A stretch of DNA of 64,000 bases from Pedobacter sp. ISL-64. GTDB taxonomy: Bacteria; Bacteroidota; Bacteroidia; Sphingobacteriales; Sphingobacteriaceae. The position numbers and the translations under genes are program-made. The stretch is taken from contig NZ_JAGGPU010000013.1 in the NCBI RefSeq assembly GCF_018613605.1, positions 62,001-126,000 of the forward strand, read 5' to 3'. A model generated the notes under the pieces. The model saw nothing but the letters and a program-made list of their open reading frames with translations, made no database searches and was not told the DNA's origin. Positions 51,479 through 60,190 of the stretch are shown one piece after another. Each line of letters starts with the position of its first letter. Positions within the stretch are counted from its first letter, which is position 1.

Positions 51479-52930
51479 ATGCAAGAAAATAGAGCGCAAG
51501 ATAATTTTGAGAAACGGTTCAAAGAATGTGATGATAAGTTCAACGCTATATTTAAACTTACCAGTGTGGCCTCAAAGATCATCCGGTCAGACCTGACCAT
51601 CTTAAAGGTGAATAAGGCGCTTTGCGAGCTGTTGGACTATCCGCCAGAACAAATTGAGGGAACAAAAATTCTGGATCATGCCTGTGAAGAACATATCGCA
51701 CACTGGCATCGCCTCCAGGAAGAGATCTGGTCCAGACAGGTGCCATTCTTCAAGCTGCAGGCATGCCTGTACAGAAGAGACCGCAGCCGCGTATGGGTTG
51801 ATGTAACTACGATCCTCTATAATGATCAGGGGGAAACCTTTGGATTTACTGTACTGGACGATATTTCCGGAATGAAACAGCTTAAGGAGAGCCAGAAACG
51901 CCTGAACCTTGCCCTTAAGTATACTGGTACAGCTATCTGGGAACTGGACCTTGAGACAAAGGAAGTTTTTCGTTCCCGTGACCATGATGAAATCTTTGGC
52001 TACCCGCAAAGGCAAGCGCATTGGACCCTGGAAAGCTACTACCCACATATATCAGCAAATGATCTCCCAGTGTTTAAGGAGGCCCTAAACAATATTCAGG
52101 CAGACGGCGGCGTAGACGTCCAGGTAAGGCTAAACAGAGCAGATAGCAAGCTTCAATGGCTGAATATAAAGGGCAAAACTGAAACCAATAAAGCGGGTAA
52201 AGCCGTGAAACTGGTCGGTGTTATTAACGATATCACTAACGACAAAATTATAGAAAGGCATAAAGACGATTTCATAAGTATTGCCAGCCATGAGCTGAAG
52301 ACCCCGGTTACCAGCTTAAAAGGATCAGTGCAAATGTTGCAACGGGACGCGAACCGGCAATCTGACCGTACCAAGCGGTTGGTTGCGCAGGCAAGCAGGG
52401 GCATAAACCGGATCTCACTGATAATAGACGATTTGCTCAATGCCGGTAAAAATTATCGGGATCAGATAGAACTACGGAAAACGAACTTCAACCTGTTTGA
52501 GCTGGTCGAGGAAATAGTCGAACTGTTTGCTTCCACCGATGTCCCGGCAGTAACGATAAGAGGAAAAAAAAACATAATGGTCCATGCCGATTCAGAGCGG
52601 ATCGGCCGGGTACTTACTAATCTGATCAGTAACGCAGTCAAATATGCTCCAGGCACTGCAGAGATAAAAGTTGGGCTCATTGATCATGAAACCCACGTTA
52701 AAATCTCCGTTATCGATAAGGGCCCCGGGATTGTTGCCGAAAAGATCCCCTTGCTGTTCGATCGGTATTACCAGGCAGCAGGGCAGCAGGAGCAAAATTC
52801 AGGACTTGGGCTAGGCCTGTTTATCTGTGCTAACATCGTTCGTAAACATGGCGGGGAAATCGGTGTGGACAGCGTGCCTGGCGAGCGTACCGGTTTTTGG
52901 TTCACGCTTCCAAAATCGGCAGGCAGTTAA
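51479..52930 (+). CDS. PAS-PAS sensor histidine kinase
   Basis: 483 residues, soluble. First PAS (about 20-135) with PPEQIEGTKILDHACEEH; second PAS (about 140-255) with EVFRSRDHDEIFGYPQ. HisKA contains FISIASHELKTPVTSLKGSV (His about 268); then NLISNAVKYAPG, DKGPGIV and GLGLGLFICANIVRKHGG. No cognate regulator is adjacent, so it is an orphan kinase. The FixL heme-pocket residues are not present in either PAS domain. Start by the first in-frame ATG. Confidence 0.92.
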   Translation: MQENRAQDNFEKRFKECDDKFNAIFKLTSVASKIIRSDLTILKVNKALCELLDYPPEQIEGTKILDHACEEHIAHWHRLQEEIWSRQVPFFKLQACLYRRDRSRVWVDVTTILYNDQGETFGFTVLDDISGMKQLKESQKRLNLALKYTGTAIWELDLETKEVFRSRDHDEIFGYPQRQAHWTLESYYPHISANDLPVFKEALNNIQADGGVDVQVRLNRADSKLQWLNIKGKTETNKAGKAVKLVGVINDITNDKIIERHKDDFISIASHELKTPVTSLKGSVQMLQRDANRQSDRTKRLVAQASRGINRISLIIDDLLNAGKNYRDQIELRKTNFNLFELVEEIVELFASTDVPAVTIRGKKNIMVHADSERIGRVLTNLISNAVKYAPGTAEIKVGLIDHETHVKISVIDKGPGIVAEKIPLLFDRYYQAAGQQEQNSGLGLGLFICANIVRKHGGEIGVDSVPGERTGFWFTLPKSAGS

Positions 52931-53005
52931 GTTAAATCAGAAATATATTACTTTGTGCACCGTATGGCTGGATAATCCCAGAATCTGTTTTAAAATTTCC
53001 TTTGG

Positions 53006-54124
53006 CTAAGCAGTTAGCTTGACCTTTTTTCCTGTTTTTACGGCCTGGTAGATGGCATCAATAATTTTAAGATCTTTCAAGCCTTCTTCGCCGTTTACAG
53101 GGACTATCGGCTTGGTATCTTCAAAAATAATAGTTGCCATTTCATCCATCTGTACAGTTTGATGCGTAGTGATGGGCTGCGTGAGTTCACCCTGATGTGT
53201 TCTACCCTTTATCGGGCCATAACCGGTAGAAGGTTGCATTTCTGCAAATCCTTTGTCGCCGCTCATAAAAAATCTATCCAGGTAATTAATGTTATAACTA
53301 GACAAGCAGGAGGCTACCGCACCACTCGGAAAACCCAATTGAAATTGTATGGTTTCATCCACACCTTCTTTAAATTTTACGGGGTCGGTCTTGGTTTCCT
53401 GGGCCGTCACCCAGATCGGCTCTTCGCCCAGCATATACCTGGCCCCGTTAATTGCATAGATTCCAATATCCATCATTGATCCCCCGCCGGCAAGCGCTTT
53501 GTTTAATCGCCATTGCGTAGGATCGCCTATTTTAAAACCACATTGTCCCTGGAAAAACCTGATCTTACCGAAATCGCCCGCATTTCTCATTCGGATCACC
53601 TCTAGTGTACGGGGTTCAAAATGCAGCCTATAGCCAACCAGTAACTTTACGTTTGCTTTTTTACAAGCATCAATCATCTCTTGTCCCTCTTTGGCATTCA
53701 ATGCCATCGGTTTCTCGCATATGGCATGTTTTCCTGCTTTTGCTACACGGATAACCTGACTATGGTGCAGTGCATTTGGCGTAATCACATAAATCGCATC
53801 TATATCCGGATTATTTTTTACCTGATCGAAGTTATCGTAGTTATAACAATTCTTTTCGGGGATGTTGTACTTCGTTTGCCATTCTTTAATTTTTGACGGC
53901 GTACCGCTAATTACACCGACCAGTTTCGCCTTGGTACAGGCTTTCATAGCCTCTGCTACACGGCTGCCATATCCACCTAAACCCATAATGGCTACTCGGA
54001 GCACCCTACCCTGGTAAGGCTGTTCGATCTGATCAAAAGCGTTCGCAAATGCCGATATCGATCCCAATTGCAGCATCAATGCTGATGCACCCATTTTTTG
54101 TAAAAAATCTCTTCTGGTATTCAT
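53006..54124 (-). CDS. Gfo/Idh/MocA-family oxidoreductase, Tat-exported
   Basis: 372 residues. Twin-Arg signal NTRRDFLQKMGASALMLQLG, so it is a periplasmic enzyme. NAD-binding VLRVAIMGLGGYGSRVAEAM (about 41-60), EKP motif HAICEKPMALN (about 133-143) and the Gfo/Idh C-domain GGGSMMDIGIYAINGARYML. Members oxidise or reduce sugars using tightly bound NADP. Stands alone on the minus strand beyond the outer-membrane receptor gene, with the Tat-exported isomerase gene (58038) in the same neighbourhood. Confidence 0.9.
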   Translation of the reverse strand: MNTRRDFLQKMGASALMLQLGSISAFANAFDQIEQPYQGRVLRVAIMGLGGYGSRVAEAMKACTKAKLVGVISGTPSKIKEWQTKYNIPEKNCYNYDNFDQVKNNPDIDAIYVITPNALHHSQVIRVAKAGKHAICEKPMALNAKEGQEMIDACKKANVKLLVGYRLHFEPRTLEVIRMRNAGDFGKIRFFQGQCGFKIGDPTQWRLNKALAGGGSMMDIGIYAINGARYMLGEEPIWVTAQETKTDPVKFKEGVDETIQFQLGFPSGAVASCLSSYNINYLDRFFMSGDKGFAEMQPSTGYGPIKGRTHQGELTQPITTHQTVQMDEMATIIFEDTKPIVPVNGEEGLKDLKIIDAIYQAVKTGKKVKLTA

Positions 54125-54416
54125 ATTTATCCTGTAGCTATGTACCTAATTAGCAAAAATTTAAGCAATATGTGCCATTACCCAATTTCACCGCTTAATT
54201 AACTGATTTACTTCATGATACCAAACACCTGCCAGTTACATTTAGTTTTCACGATATGATTTGCGGCCTTGTCTAAACTACAAAATAATTACATTTTAAT
54301 CTCAAAAATCTCCCAATTCCTTTCAGGTGTTTAGCAACTTCCATTCTATTTTTGGAAAGCTGGCAACATAGACCCACTGGGGGATGATCTTCCGCAGAAA
54401 CCCATAGTCTGCCACC

Positions 54417-56882
54417 TTAAAATTCTTTATCGCCGAATTCGCTGGTAGGAAGTTTGGATTTACCGATAAGTTTGTTCAGGTTAAAGCTGAAATTCAGGAT
54501 GAACACATCGGTTTCATAAATATAGTTGGTGGTGGTGTAAAAATCTTTTCCAAATGTTGTTATCCGTTGTCTGTTTGATTGGTTCATGCCAAGATCCATA
54601 TTCTGCCACTGTAGGGTTGCAGAAAAACGTCCATCCATAAATGTTTTCTTAACAGCGGTATTCGGAACCAGAAATTTTGAATCTTCGCCCTGCGCAGTCG
54701 GTCGCTTTGATAAATAATTCACATTTCCCTGCACACTCCAGGTTTTGTTCAGTTTAAAACTGGTATTGGCATTTATAGAGAATACCCAGTTCGCATTATT
54801 TACTACCGAACTGCTGCCCAGCACATTTAAATCCCCAGATACCTTATAATTATAAACGTTACCGCCGAGGTATAGGCTCCACCATTTAACAGGTTGGAGA
54901 TTGGCCCCTAACTCCAGACCAAAAGAACGTGCTTTTTCTGCATTTGTAAATACCCGGTTCAAGATCGTATCTGCATAAACACTGTTTACACGCTGTATTG
55001 GATTTTTGATATTCTGATAGTAGAGGGTTGTAAAAAAGGAGCCCTTTTTGAAGGTTCTGGTCAGTCCGAGTTCTACAAGATCGATAAAAGATGGTTTTAG
55101 GTCTGGGTCACCCTGTTCTAATGTTTCGGAGTGTTCTCTTTCAGGTATAGGGTTAAGCTCATAATTATTAGTACGCTGGATCCTTCTTGAATAGCCAGCC
55201 TTTAACTTCAGCCCATCATTAACATTGTAAAGCAGGTTCAGGGAGGGGAAAAGGTTAGAAAGGTCTAGCTCATGAACTGCAGGATCGTAAGAAAGATTTA
55301 ACCTTCTGGTGGCATATTCGTAACGCAGTCCTCCAATATATTCCAGTTTATCCTGTTTGCCCGAATACTGCGAATAAACCGAATGGATCTGGTTTTTTGC
55401 GCTTGCACTCCCTCTAAACCTGTTGGCATCCGGCTGCGAAATGGCAGGGCTTACAAAATATTCAAATTGTCCATCCTGGGTATCGTATCTGAACTGATAA
55501 CCGCTTTCGAGTTTCCCTTTACCAACATTAATGGCGTAATCTAACTTAAACCTGTAACCATTTATCGGGTTCTTATATGGATTAAAAACGTACTGTATAG
55601 TATCGGCTGTATTGGGATAACCAAGATTTCTGTTCCTGGTATTTCCATAAAGATTTGCATTTTCATATAACAACGAGGCTGTCAATGAGGATTTATCCGC
55701 AAAAGTATGGCTATAATCCAGATTGCCCAGCGTAAAAGTGCCATCTTTTGTCTGCAGGTTAGAATTGTAATAAGTGGTTGACTTAATGGGAAGCCCTGTT
55801 GAAAGATCTGAGGTACTATTGGTGTAAATCAGGTCTGCAAGACGGGCCTGATAACGCTTTCCACTAAAAAAACCAACAGAAAAAGAGTTGTTTTTATCCA
55901 GGGTATAAATGGCAGATAGTCTGCCTGCATAATTATATTTATCAAAACTACGTTCACCGTTCGAGGGAAAACGTGTAATGGTATTATTGGTAAAATTCTT
56001 GGTAAACACATCTCCTTCGCGGTAGCCCGCATTATCATTTCTAAGATAATTTCCACCTACAGAAATATCCCATTTATCTTTTCTGAAGTTCAGCGTAACA
56101 TCGCCCCCAAAGCGCTTGGGCTTTTCCTTATTGTCATAGTCAGTTGTACTTGGAAGTCCGGCCTGGGCATTGGCTGTCAAGGTAAATCCATCGTTAGCAC
56201 CTTTCTTGGTAACAATATTGATAATACCGGCCTTTCCATCAGGATCATATTTTGCCGAAGGAGAGGTAATCAGTTCTATATTCTCGAGGCTGTTTGCAGG
56301 TAACTGGCTTAAAACAGTCTGCGCATCGGTAAGTACGGGCTTGCCGTTCACGAGCACAAGAAATCCGGTTGATCCCCGAACACTGATCTGTCCCTCTCCG
56401 TTAACAGCAACAGAAGGCAGGTTCTTTAACACATCAATTGCGGTTCCACCTTTTGCACTTTCAAACTGGTCTGCGCGGTAAGATTGTTTGTCGATCTTAT
56501 TGGAGGCATTTACCTTTCCACTGCTAATGTTCACCTGACTTAACAACTCGCTGGTTGGTGTAAGCGTAACCGAACCCAGGTTAACTATTCTTGTATCATT
56601 AATGTTTACAGGAATAAACCTGTTCTTATAACCGATGTAAGCTATTTTCAATACATATTGGCCAATCTGAAGCTTACTGATCTCAAATGCACCATTAGGC
56701 CTGGTTAATACACCTCCAACTACTGTCGAATCTGTTTTTTTTAAGAGCGCCATACTGGCGTATTCGAGCGGTTGTTTGGTCTGCTGATCGATTAGAATGC
56801 CCTTAAGGGTAACATTTTGAGCCTTGATGGTTTGGCTAAAAAAAACAAGTAAAAGAAGCGCGATGGATCTGGAGAGTTGCAT
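54417..56882 (-). CDS. Outer-membrane receptor with carboxypeptidase-like domain
   Basis: 821 residues. Signal peptide (SRSIALLLLVFFSQTIKAQ), carboxypeptidase-regulatory-like domain (about 22-105), TonB-plug-like region (about 125-225; GGTAIDVLKNLPSVAVNGEG) and an OMP_b-brl_3 barrel to about 815. It shares organisation with the receptor at 32041 but is clearly diverged. Substrate unknown; the adjacent AraC regulator and sugar-type enzymes suggest a carbohydrate or glycoside. Confidence 0.88.
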   Translation of the reverse strand: MQLSRSIALLLLVFFSQTIKAQNVTLKGILIDQQTKQPLEYASMALLKKTDSTVVGGVLTRPNGAFEISKLQIGQYVLKIAYIGYKNRFIPVNINDTRIVNLGSVTLTPTSELLSQVNISSGKVNASNKIDKQSYRADQFESAKGGTAIDVLKNLPSVAVNGEGQISVRGSTGFLVLVNGKPVLTDAQTVLSQLPANSLENIELITSPSAKYDPDGKAGIINIVTKKGANDGFTLTANAQAGLPSTTDYDNKEKPKRFGGDVTLNFRKDKWDISVGGNYLRNDNAGYREGDVFTKNFTNNTITRFPSNGERSFDKYNYAGRLSAIYTLDKNNSFSVGFFSGKRYQARLADLIYTNSTSDLSTGLPIKSTTYYNSNLQTKDGTFTLGNLDYSHTFADKSSLTASLLYENANLYGNTRNRNLGYPNTADTIQYVFNPYKNPINGYRFKLDYAINVGKGKLESGYQFRYDTQDGQFEYFVSPAISQPDANRFRGSASAKNQIHSVYSQYSGKQDKLEYIGGLRYEYATRRLNLSYDPAVHELDLSNLFPSLNLLYNVNDGLKLKAGYSRRIQRTNNYELNPIPEREHSETLEQGDPDLKPSFIDLVELGLTRTFKKGSFFTTLYYQNIKNPIQRVNSVYADTILNRVFTNAEKARSFGLELGANLQPVKWWSLYLGGNVYNYKVSGDLNVLGSSSVVNNANWVFSINANTSFKLNKTWSVQGNVNYLSKRPTAQGEDSKFLVPNTAVKKTFMDGRFSATLQWQNMDLGMNQSNRQRITTFGKDFYTTTNYIYETDVFILNFSFNLNKLIGKSKLPTSEFGDKEF

Positions 56883-56991
56883 GAACGGTATAAAAAATGA
56901 TTAAAGATCTTCTATTGTTAATGGATATTAAATACCGCAAAGAAGCAGGTAAAATTCTTTTTCTCACGGTACATTTGAAAATAGTATGGTA

Positions 56992-57819
56992 TTAAACAAG
57001 GCTTGCCCGATAATTTTGGGGTGTGAAACCTGTGAATCGCTTAAAATACTTCACAAAATGTGATGCATCATTGAAACTGAGGTCAAAGCTTATTTCGGCA
57101 ACCGTGTTATCGGTATAGATCAACAAACGTTTAGCTTCATTGATAATAAATTCTGAAAGTACCACCGAAGCAGCGGTATTCATTTCTTTCTTACATGCCA
57201 GATTGAGGTTCTGTGGAGAGGTATTCAATTTACCGGCATAATGGGCAACACTGTTTTTTAACTGTTTTTCCTGGCTCAGAATTTCACGGAACTGATAACA
57301 CAGGCCATTGCCATCCTGCTTTCTACCTGCAGGCAATAGTTCGCCTTCCGATTGGATTTTCCCCAACAATGCCTTTAATAATCCTTCTACAACAGTATGA
57401 GATGAATGATCAGCTCCATCAACCTCATCTACAAGCAATTGAAAGATCTTATTAAGGGCTGATGCATTTTTCAATTGCAGAACGGCATTCCTGCTCAATT
57501 GCAGTAATAGCCTGCTAATCTCTTTGTCAATACTCTGATCAATAAAGCCCTTTTTAATGATGGCAACATAGCCCTCTGGTTCAGATGTAAGCTCCCAGTA
57601 ATGCATTTGTTCCTTCCTTACAAAAAAAACACTATTAGGAAAGATCTCATAAGCCTGCGAGTCTATGTAATGAAAACCGCTTCCGCTGGAAAGGTAGATG
57701 ATTTCGAAATAGCTATTGTGCTTGTGCGGTGTAGTGATGCGTACGCCTTTTCTAAATGGCGACACCTTGAGCATCCTATTTTCCTGAATCTTGTTTTTAA
57801 CGATAATCGGCATGCTCAT
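56992..57819 (-). CDS. AraC-family transcriptional regulator
   Basis: 275 residues. N-terminal cupin (about 10-110) with TPHKHNSYFEIIYLSSGSGF and FVRKEQMHYWELTSE; C-terminal HTH pair (about 175-275) with LKNSVAHYAGKLNTSPQNLN and FDLSFNDASHFVKYFKRFTG, ending FTPQNYRASLV. The cupin with HxHxxxE points to a small-molecule or sugar ligand. It lies 109 bases upstream of the outer-membrane receptor in the same direction. Confidence 0.9.
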   Translation of the reverse strand: MSMPIIVKNKIQENRMLKVSPFRKGVRITTPHKHNSYFEIIYLSSGSGFHYIDSQAYEIFPNSVFFVRKEQMHYWELTSEPEGYVAIIKKGFIDQSIDKEISRLLLQLSRNAVLQLKNASALNKIFQLLVDEVDGADHSSHTVVEGLLKALLGKIQSEGELLPAGRKQDGNGLCYQFREILSQEKQLKNSVAHYAGKLNTSPQNLNLACKKEMNTAASVVLSEFIINEAKRLLIYTDNTVAEISFDLSFNDASHFVKYFKRFTGFTPQNYRASLV

Positions 57820-57970
57820 GTGCTAAATTTAGACTTCTGCAGAACCCGCTGCAAAATCGTAAATTGCATGTATTGAATTCTTCGCATTAATGGTTTTCAC
57901 AAATATAGTATCATTCAAGTATAGCTCCTAGTAAGATTACGCGCACAGATCCTTTCCAAACAGGGGTATA

Positions 57971-58009
57971 AATTGATATGCGGTCGAAGGAAAAGACCGC
58001 ATATCAATT
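57971..58009 (-). terminator. Strong hairpin after the isomerase gene
   Basis: Fifteen-base perfect arms: AATTGATATGCGGTC (57971-57985) and GACCGCATATCAATT (57995-58009) around a nine-base loop, 29 bases after the isomerase stop (minus strand). The T-run is short. Confidence 0.6.
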
Positions 58010-58037
58010 ATGAATTTATCATTAATTGCAAACAGAA

Positions 58038-58883
58038 CTAACGGGTACCATCGCAAACACCCCTAAAATAGCCAACAGATTCAGCTATTCCTGCCAGGGG
58101 ATCTTTCATGTCTTTTTCATACTCTAAACTACAGCAGCCCTGGTAATTGACCTTTCTCAGCATTTTTACGAATGCAGGGATATCAATTACGCCGCGACCG
58201 AGTTCACAAGTGGTACCTTCATTTGCTGCTACAGTTACATTCTTTAAATGCATATCGAAAATACGTTTCGAGAATTTCTGAAGGTCTGCAACCGAATCGC
58301 GCCCATCTCTTTTGTTATGCCCCATATCAAAGCATATACCAACACGTTGATCCAGGTTTTTAATGAGATTGTAGATGCTTTCTGCATTTGGATATAGTTT
58401 ATCCTGAGGTCCGTGATTATGAATGGCATACCGAATATTATATTCTTTTGTCTTTTGGGCAACATACTCCAGGTCAGCATGCGCTGGAATTCCGATCAAC
58501 AAATCAACACCAACCCTTTTTGCATAATCGAATGCATTGTCGATCTCTTCTTTATTTTTGGTGTATATAGGGCCTACAGCATATCCTACTACGTTATTAT
58601 CCTTAAGTTTAGCATGAAAGGCAGCAATTTCTTCTGCTGTACTTTTAAAAGGCAAATGAAAGTCTTTAATACAGAGGTAATGTACATCAACCCTTTTCAT
58701 CATTTTAAGCGATTCGTCAAGGTTAAAGTTAAGGAAGCTATAACCGGCAATTGCTAATTTAAAAGCGTCTTTACCCGCGACATTACCTTTAGCAGGCGCT
58801 GCAAAAACTGACGGGGCGTTGACCAGCGTTGCCGCAGTTAGCCCCAATATTCCTGTTTGTAAAAAATTTCTTCTTGTAGTCAT
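58038..58883 (-). CDS. Tat-exported sugar phosphate isomerase/epimerase-like protein
   Basis: 281 residues. Twin-Arg signal TTRRNFLQTGILGLTAATLV and an AP endonuclease 2/xylose-isomerase-like TIM barrel: VDVHYLCIKDFHLPFKSTAE, RYAIHNHGPQDKLYPNAESI, RVGICFDMGHNKRDGRDSV, MHLKNVTVA and GCCSLEYEKDMKDPLAGIAE. His, Glu and Asp metal ligands of the family are visible. Periplasmic sugar isomerase or epimerase; substrate unknown. Expressed leftwards from a promoter near 58900. Confidence 0.88.
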   Translation of the reverse strand: MTTRRNFLQTGILGLTAATLVNAPSVFAAPAKGNVAGKDAFKLAIAGYSFLNFNLDESLKMMKRVDVHYLCIKDFHLPFKSTAEEIAAFHAKLKDNNVVGYAVGPIYTKNKEEIDNAFDYAKRVGVDLLIGIPAHADLEYVAQKTKEYNIRYAIHNHGPQDKLYPNAESIYNLIKNLDQRVGICFDMGHNKRDGRDSVADLQKFSKRIFDMHLKNVTVAANEGTTCELGRGVIDIPAFVKMLRKVNYQGCCSLEYEKDMKDPLAGIAESVGYFRGVCDGTR

Positions 58884-59008
58884 CTTAATTTATCTGGCGA
58901 CTAAAGTTAATATTTAAATTGGTGCAGTTCAAACGTGCGAACAGATCTTTTAAAAAAATGAATGGTTATTTACGGCATCAATTTCTGCCAGCTATAAAGC
59001 TTCAACAT

Positions 59009-60178
59009 CTAATGCCCCTCACCTTCATCAGCATTCTTTACCTTGCTCAACAGATCGTAGGCACCTTTTGTCACCACCTTCATATTATTGATCTGCCCAG
59101 CAAAAGAAACCTGGGTGTAGCCATTTTCGGCAACACCTGTTTTTACCTCCATCATCTTGTACCGGTAAGTGTTCAGGCCCTTACCAGCAGGCTGGTCTAT
59201 AAACACGAACTTTTTGCCTTCAAACTCAACAATAGCCGCATCGGGTAGTGCTTCAACCTTGTTCATTCCACTTTCTACATAAGCCTTAAGGTACATGCCA
59301 GGAAGCAACTGTGTATCCTCCTTATCCAGGTGGCAGTGAATTTGCACGGTACGCTCTTTGCTAATTTCTCTGCCGATGAGGTAAACTGTAGCCATGCGTT
59401 CTTTTTCTTCATTGGCCAGTACAAAGCGAACTTTCTGCCCCAGCTTAAGCTTGGGTACATCCTTTTCAAATACCGTAAGCTCTGCATGCAGGTGCTCGGT
59501 ATCGGCAATTTTGAACAATACATCAGTGGTGCTGGCAAAGGCACCTATATTGGTATTCACCTGCGTAACGTAACCCGCCATTGGTGTATAGAGGTTAAAG
59601 GTTTTCTGGATCTGTCCTTTTTCCAGTGCCGCAAAACTGATGTTCATAATGGAAAGTTTTGAACGCTGCCCCAGCAATCTTGCACTCACACTCTGGTATT
59701 CGCTCCTTGCTTTCTGAAGTGCTTTTTTGGAATTTACGTTTTCCTTTGCCAATTCTTCCTGGCGATCGAGCTCCTGCTTTAAAAACTGCAGCTGGCTTTT
59801 ATAGTCCAGGTAGTCTTGTTGCATCTGAATGAATTCCGGATTCTGCATTACGGCTACGAGCGCCCCTTTGGCTACCCGTTTTCCCTGTAGCATATCAGTA
59901 CTTTTTACAATACCTTCCAGCGGTGTGGAAATAGATACCAGGCTTTGCGGGGGAAGATCAAGCATACCGTTTACTTTCGTTGTTCCGCTTAATTCCTTCA
60001 ACTCAATTTCTCCCAGGGTAATTTCTGATAGTTTGTGCTGCTCTGGGGTAAGGGTTACAATATCGCTCTCTTCGTGAACGGTCTCTTTTTCGGGTTCCTT
60101 TTCTGCACTAGGGCTGCTACAGCCAGCCAGATAAAATGGAAAGGACAGCAGGATAAGATATTTATATATGGATCTCAT
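59009..60178 (-). CDS. CusB/HlyD-family efflux adaptor lipoprotein
   Basis: 389 residues. Lipoprotein signal with lipobox LAGC (KYLILLSFPFYLAGCSSPSA), then barrel-sandwich and coiled-coil hairpin (about 110-190: QQDYLDYKSQLQFLKQELDR, QEELAKENVNSKKALQKARS) and beta-barrel segments (AFASTTDVLFKIADTEHLHA, KLGQKVRFVLANEEKERM). Membrane-fusion protein linking an RND pump to an outer-membrane channel for metal efflux. Twelve bases downstream of the CusA/CzcA-like pump gene. It lacks an obvious CusF-like domain. Confidence 0.9.
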   Translation of the reverse strand: MRSIYKYLILLSFPFYLAGCSSPSAEKEPEKETVHEESDIVTLTPEQHKLSEITLGEIELKELSGTTKVNGMLDLPPQSLVSISTPLEGIVKSTDMLQGKRVAKGALVAVMQNPEFIQMQQDYLDYKSQLQFLKQELDRQEELAKENVNSKKALQKARSEYQSVSARLLGQRSKLSIMNISFAALEKGQIQKTFNLYTPMAGYVTQVNTNIGAFASTTDVLFKIADTEHLHAELTVFEKDVPKLKLGQKVRFVLANEEKERMATVYLIGREISKERTVQIHCHLDKEDTQLLPGMYLKAYVESGMNKVEALPDAAIVEFEGKKFVFIDQPAGKGLNTYRYKMMEVKTGVAENGYTQVSFAGQINNMKVVTKGAYDLLSKVKNADEGEGH

Positions 60179-60190
60179 GAGATTTATGCT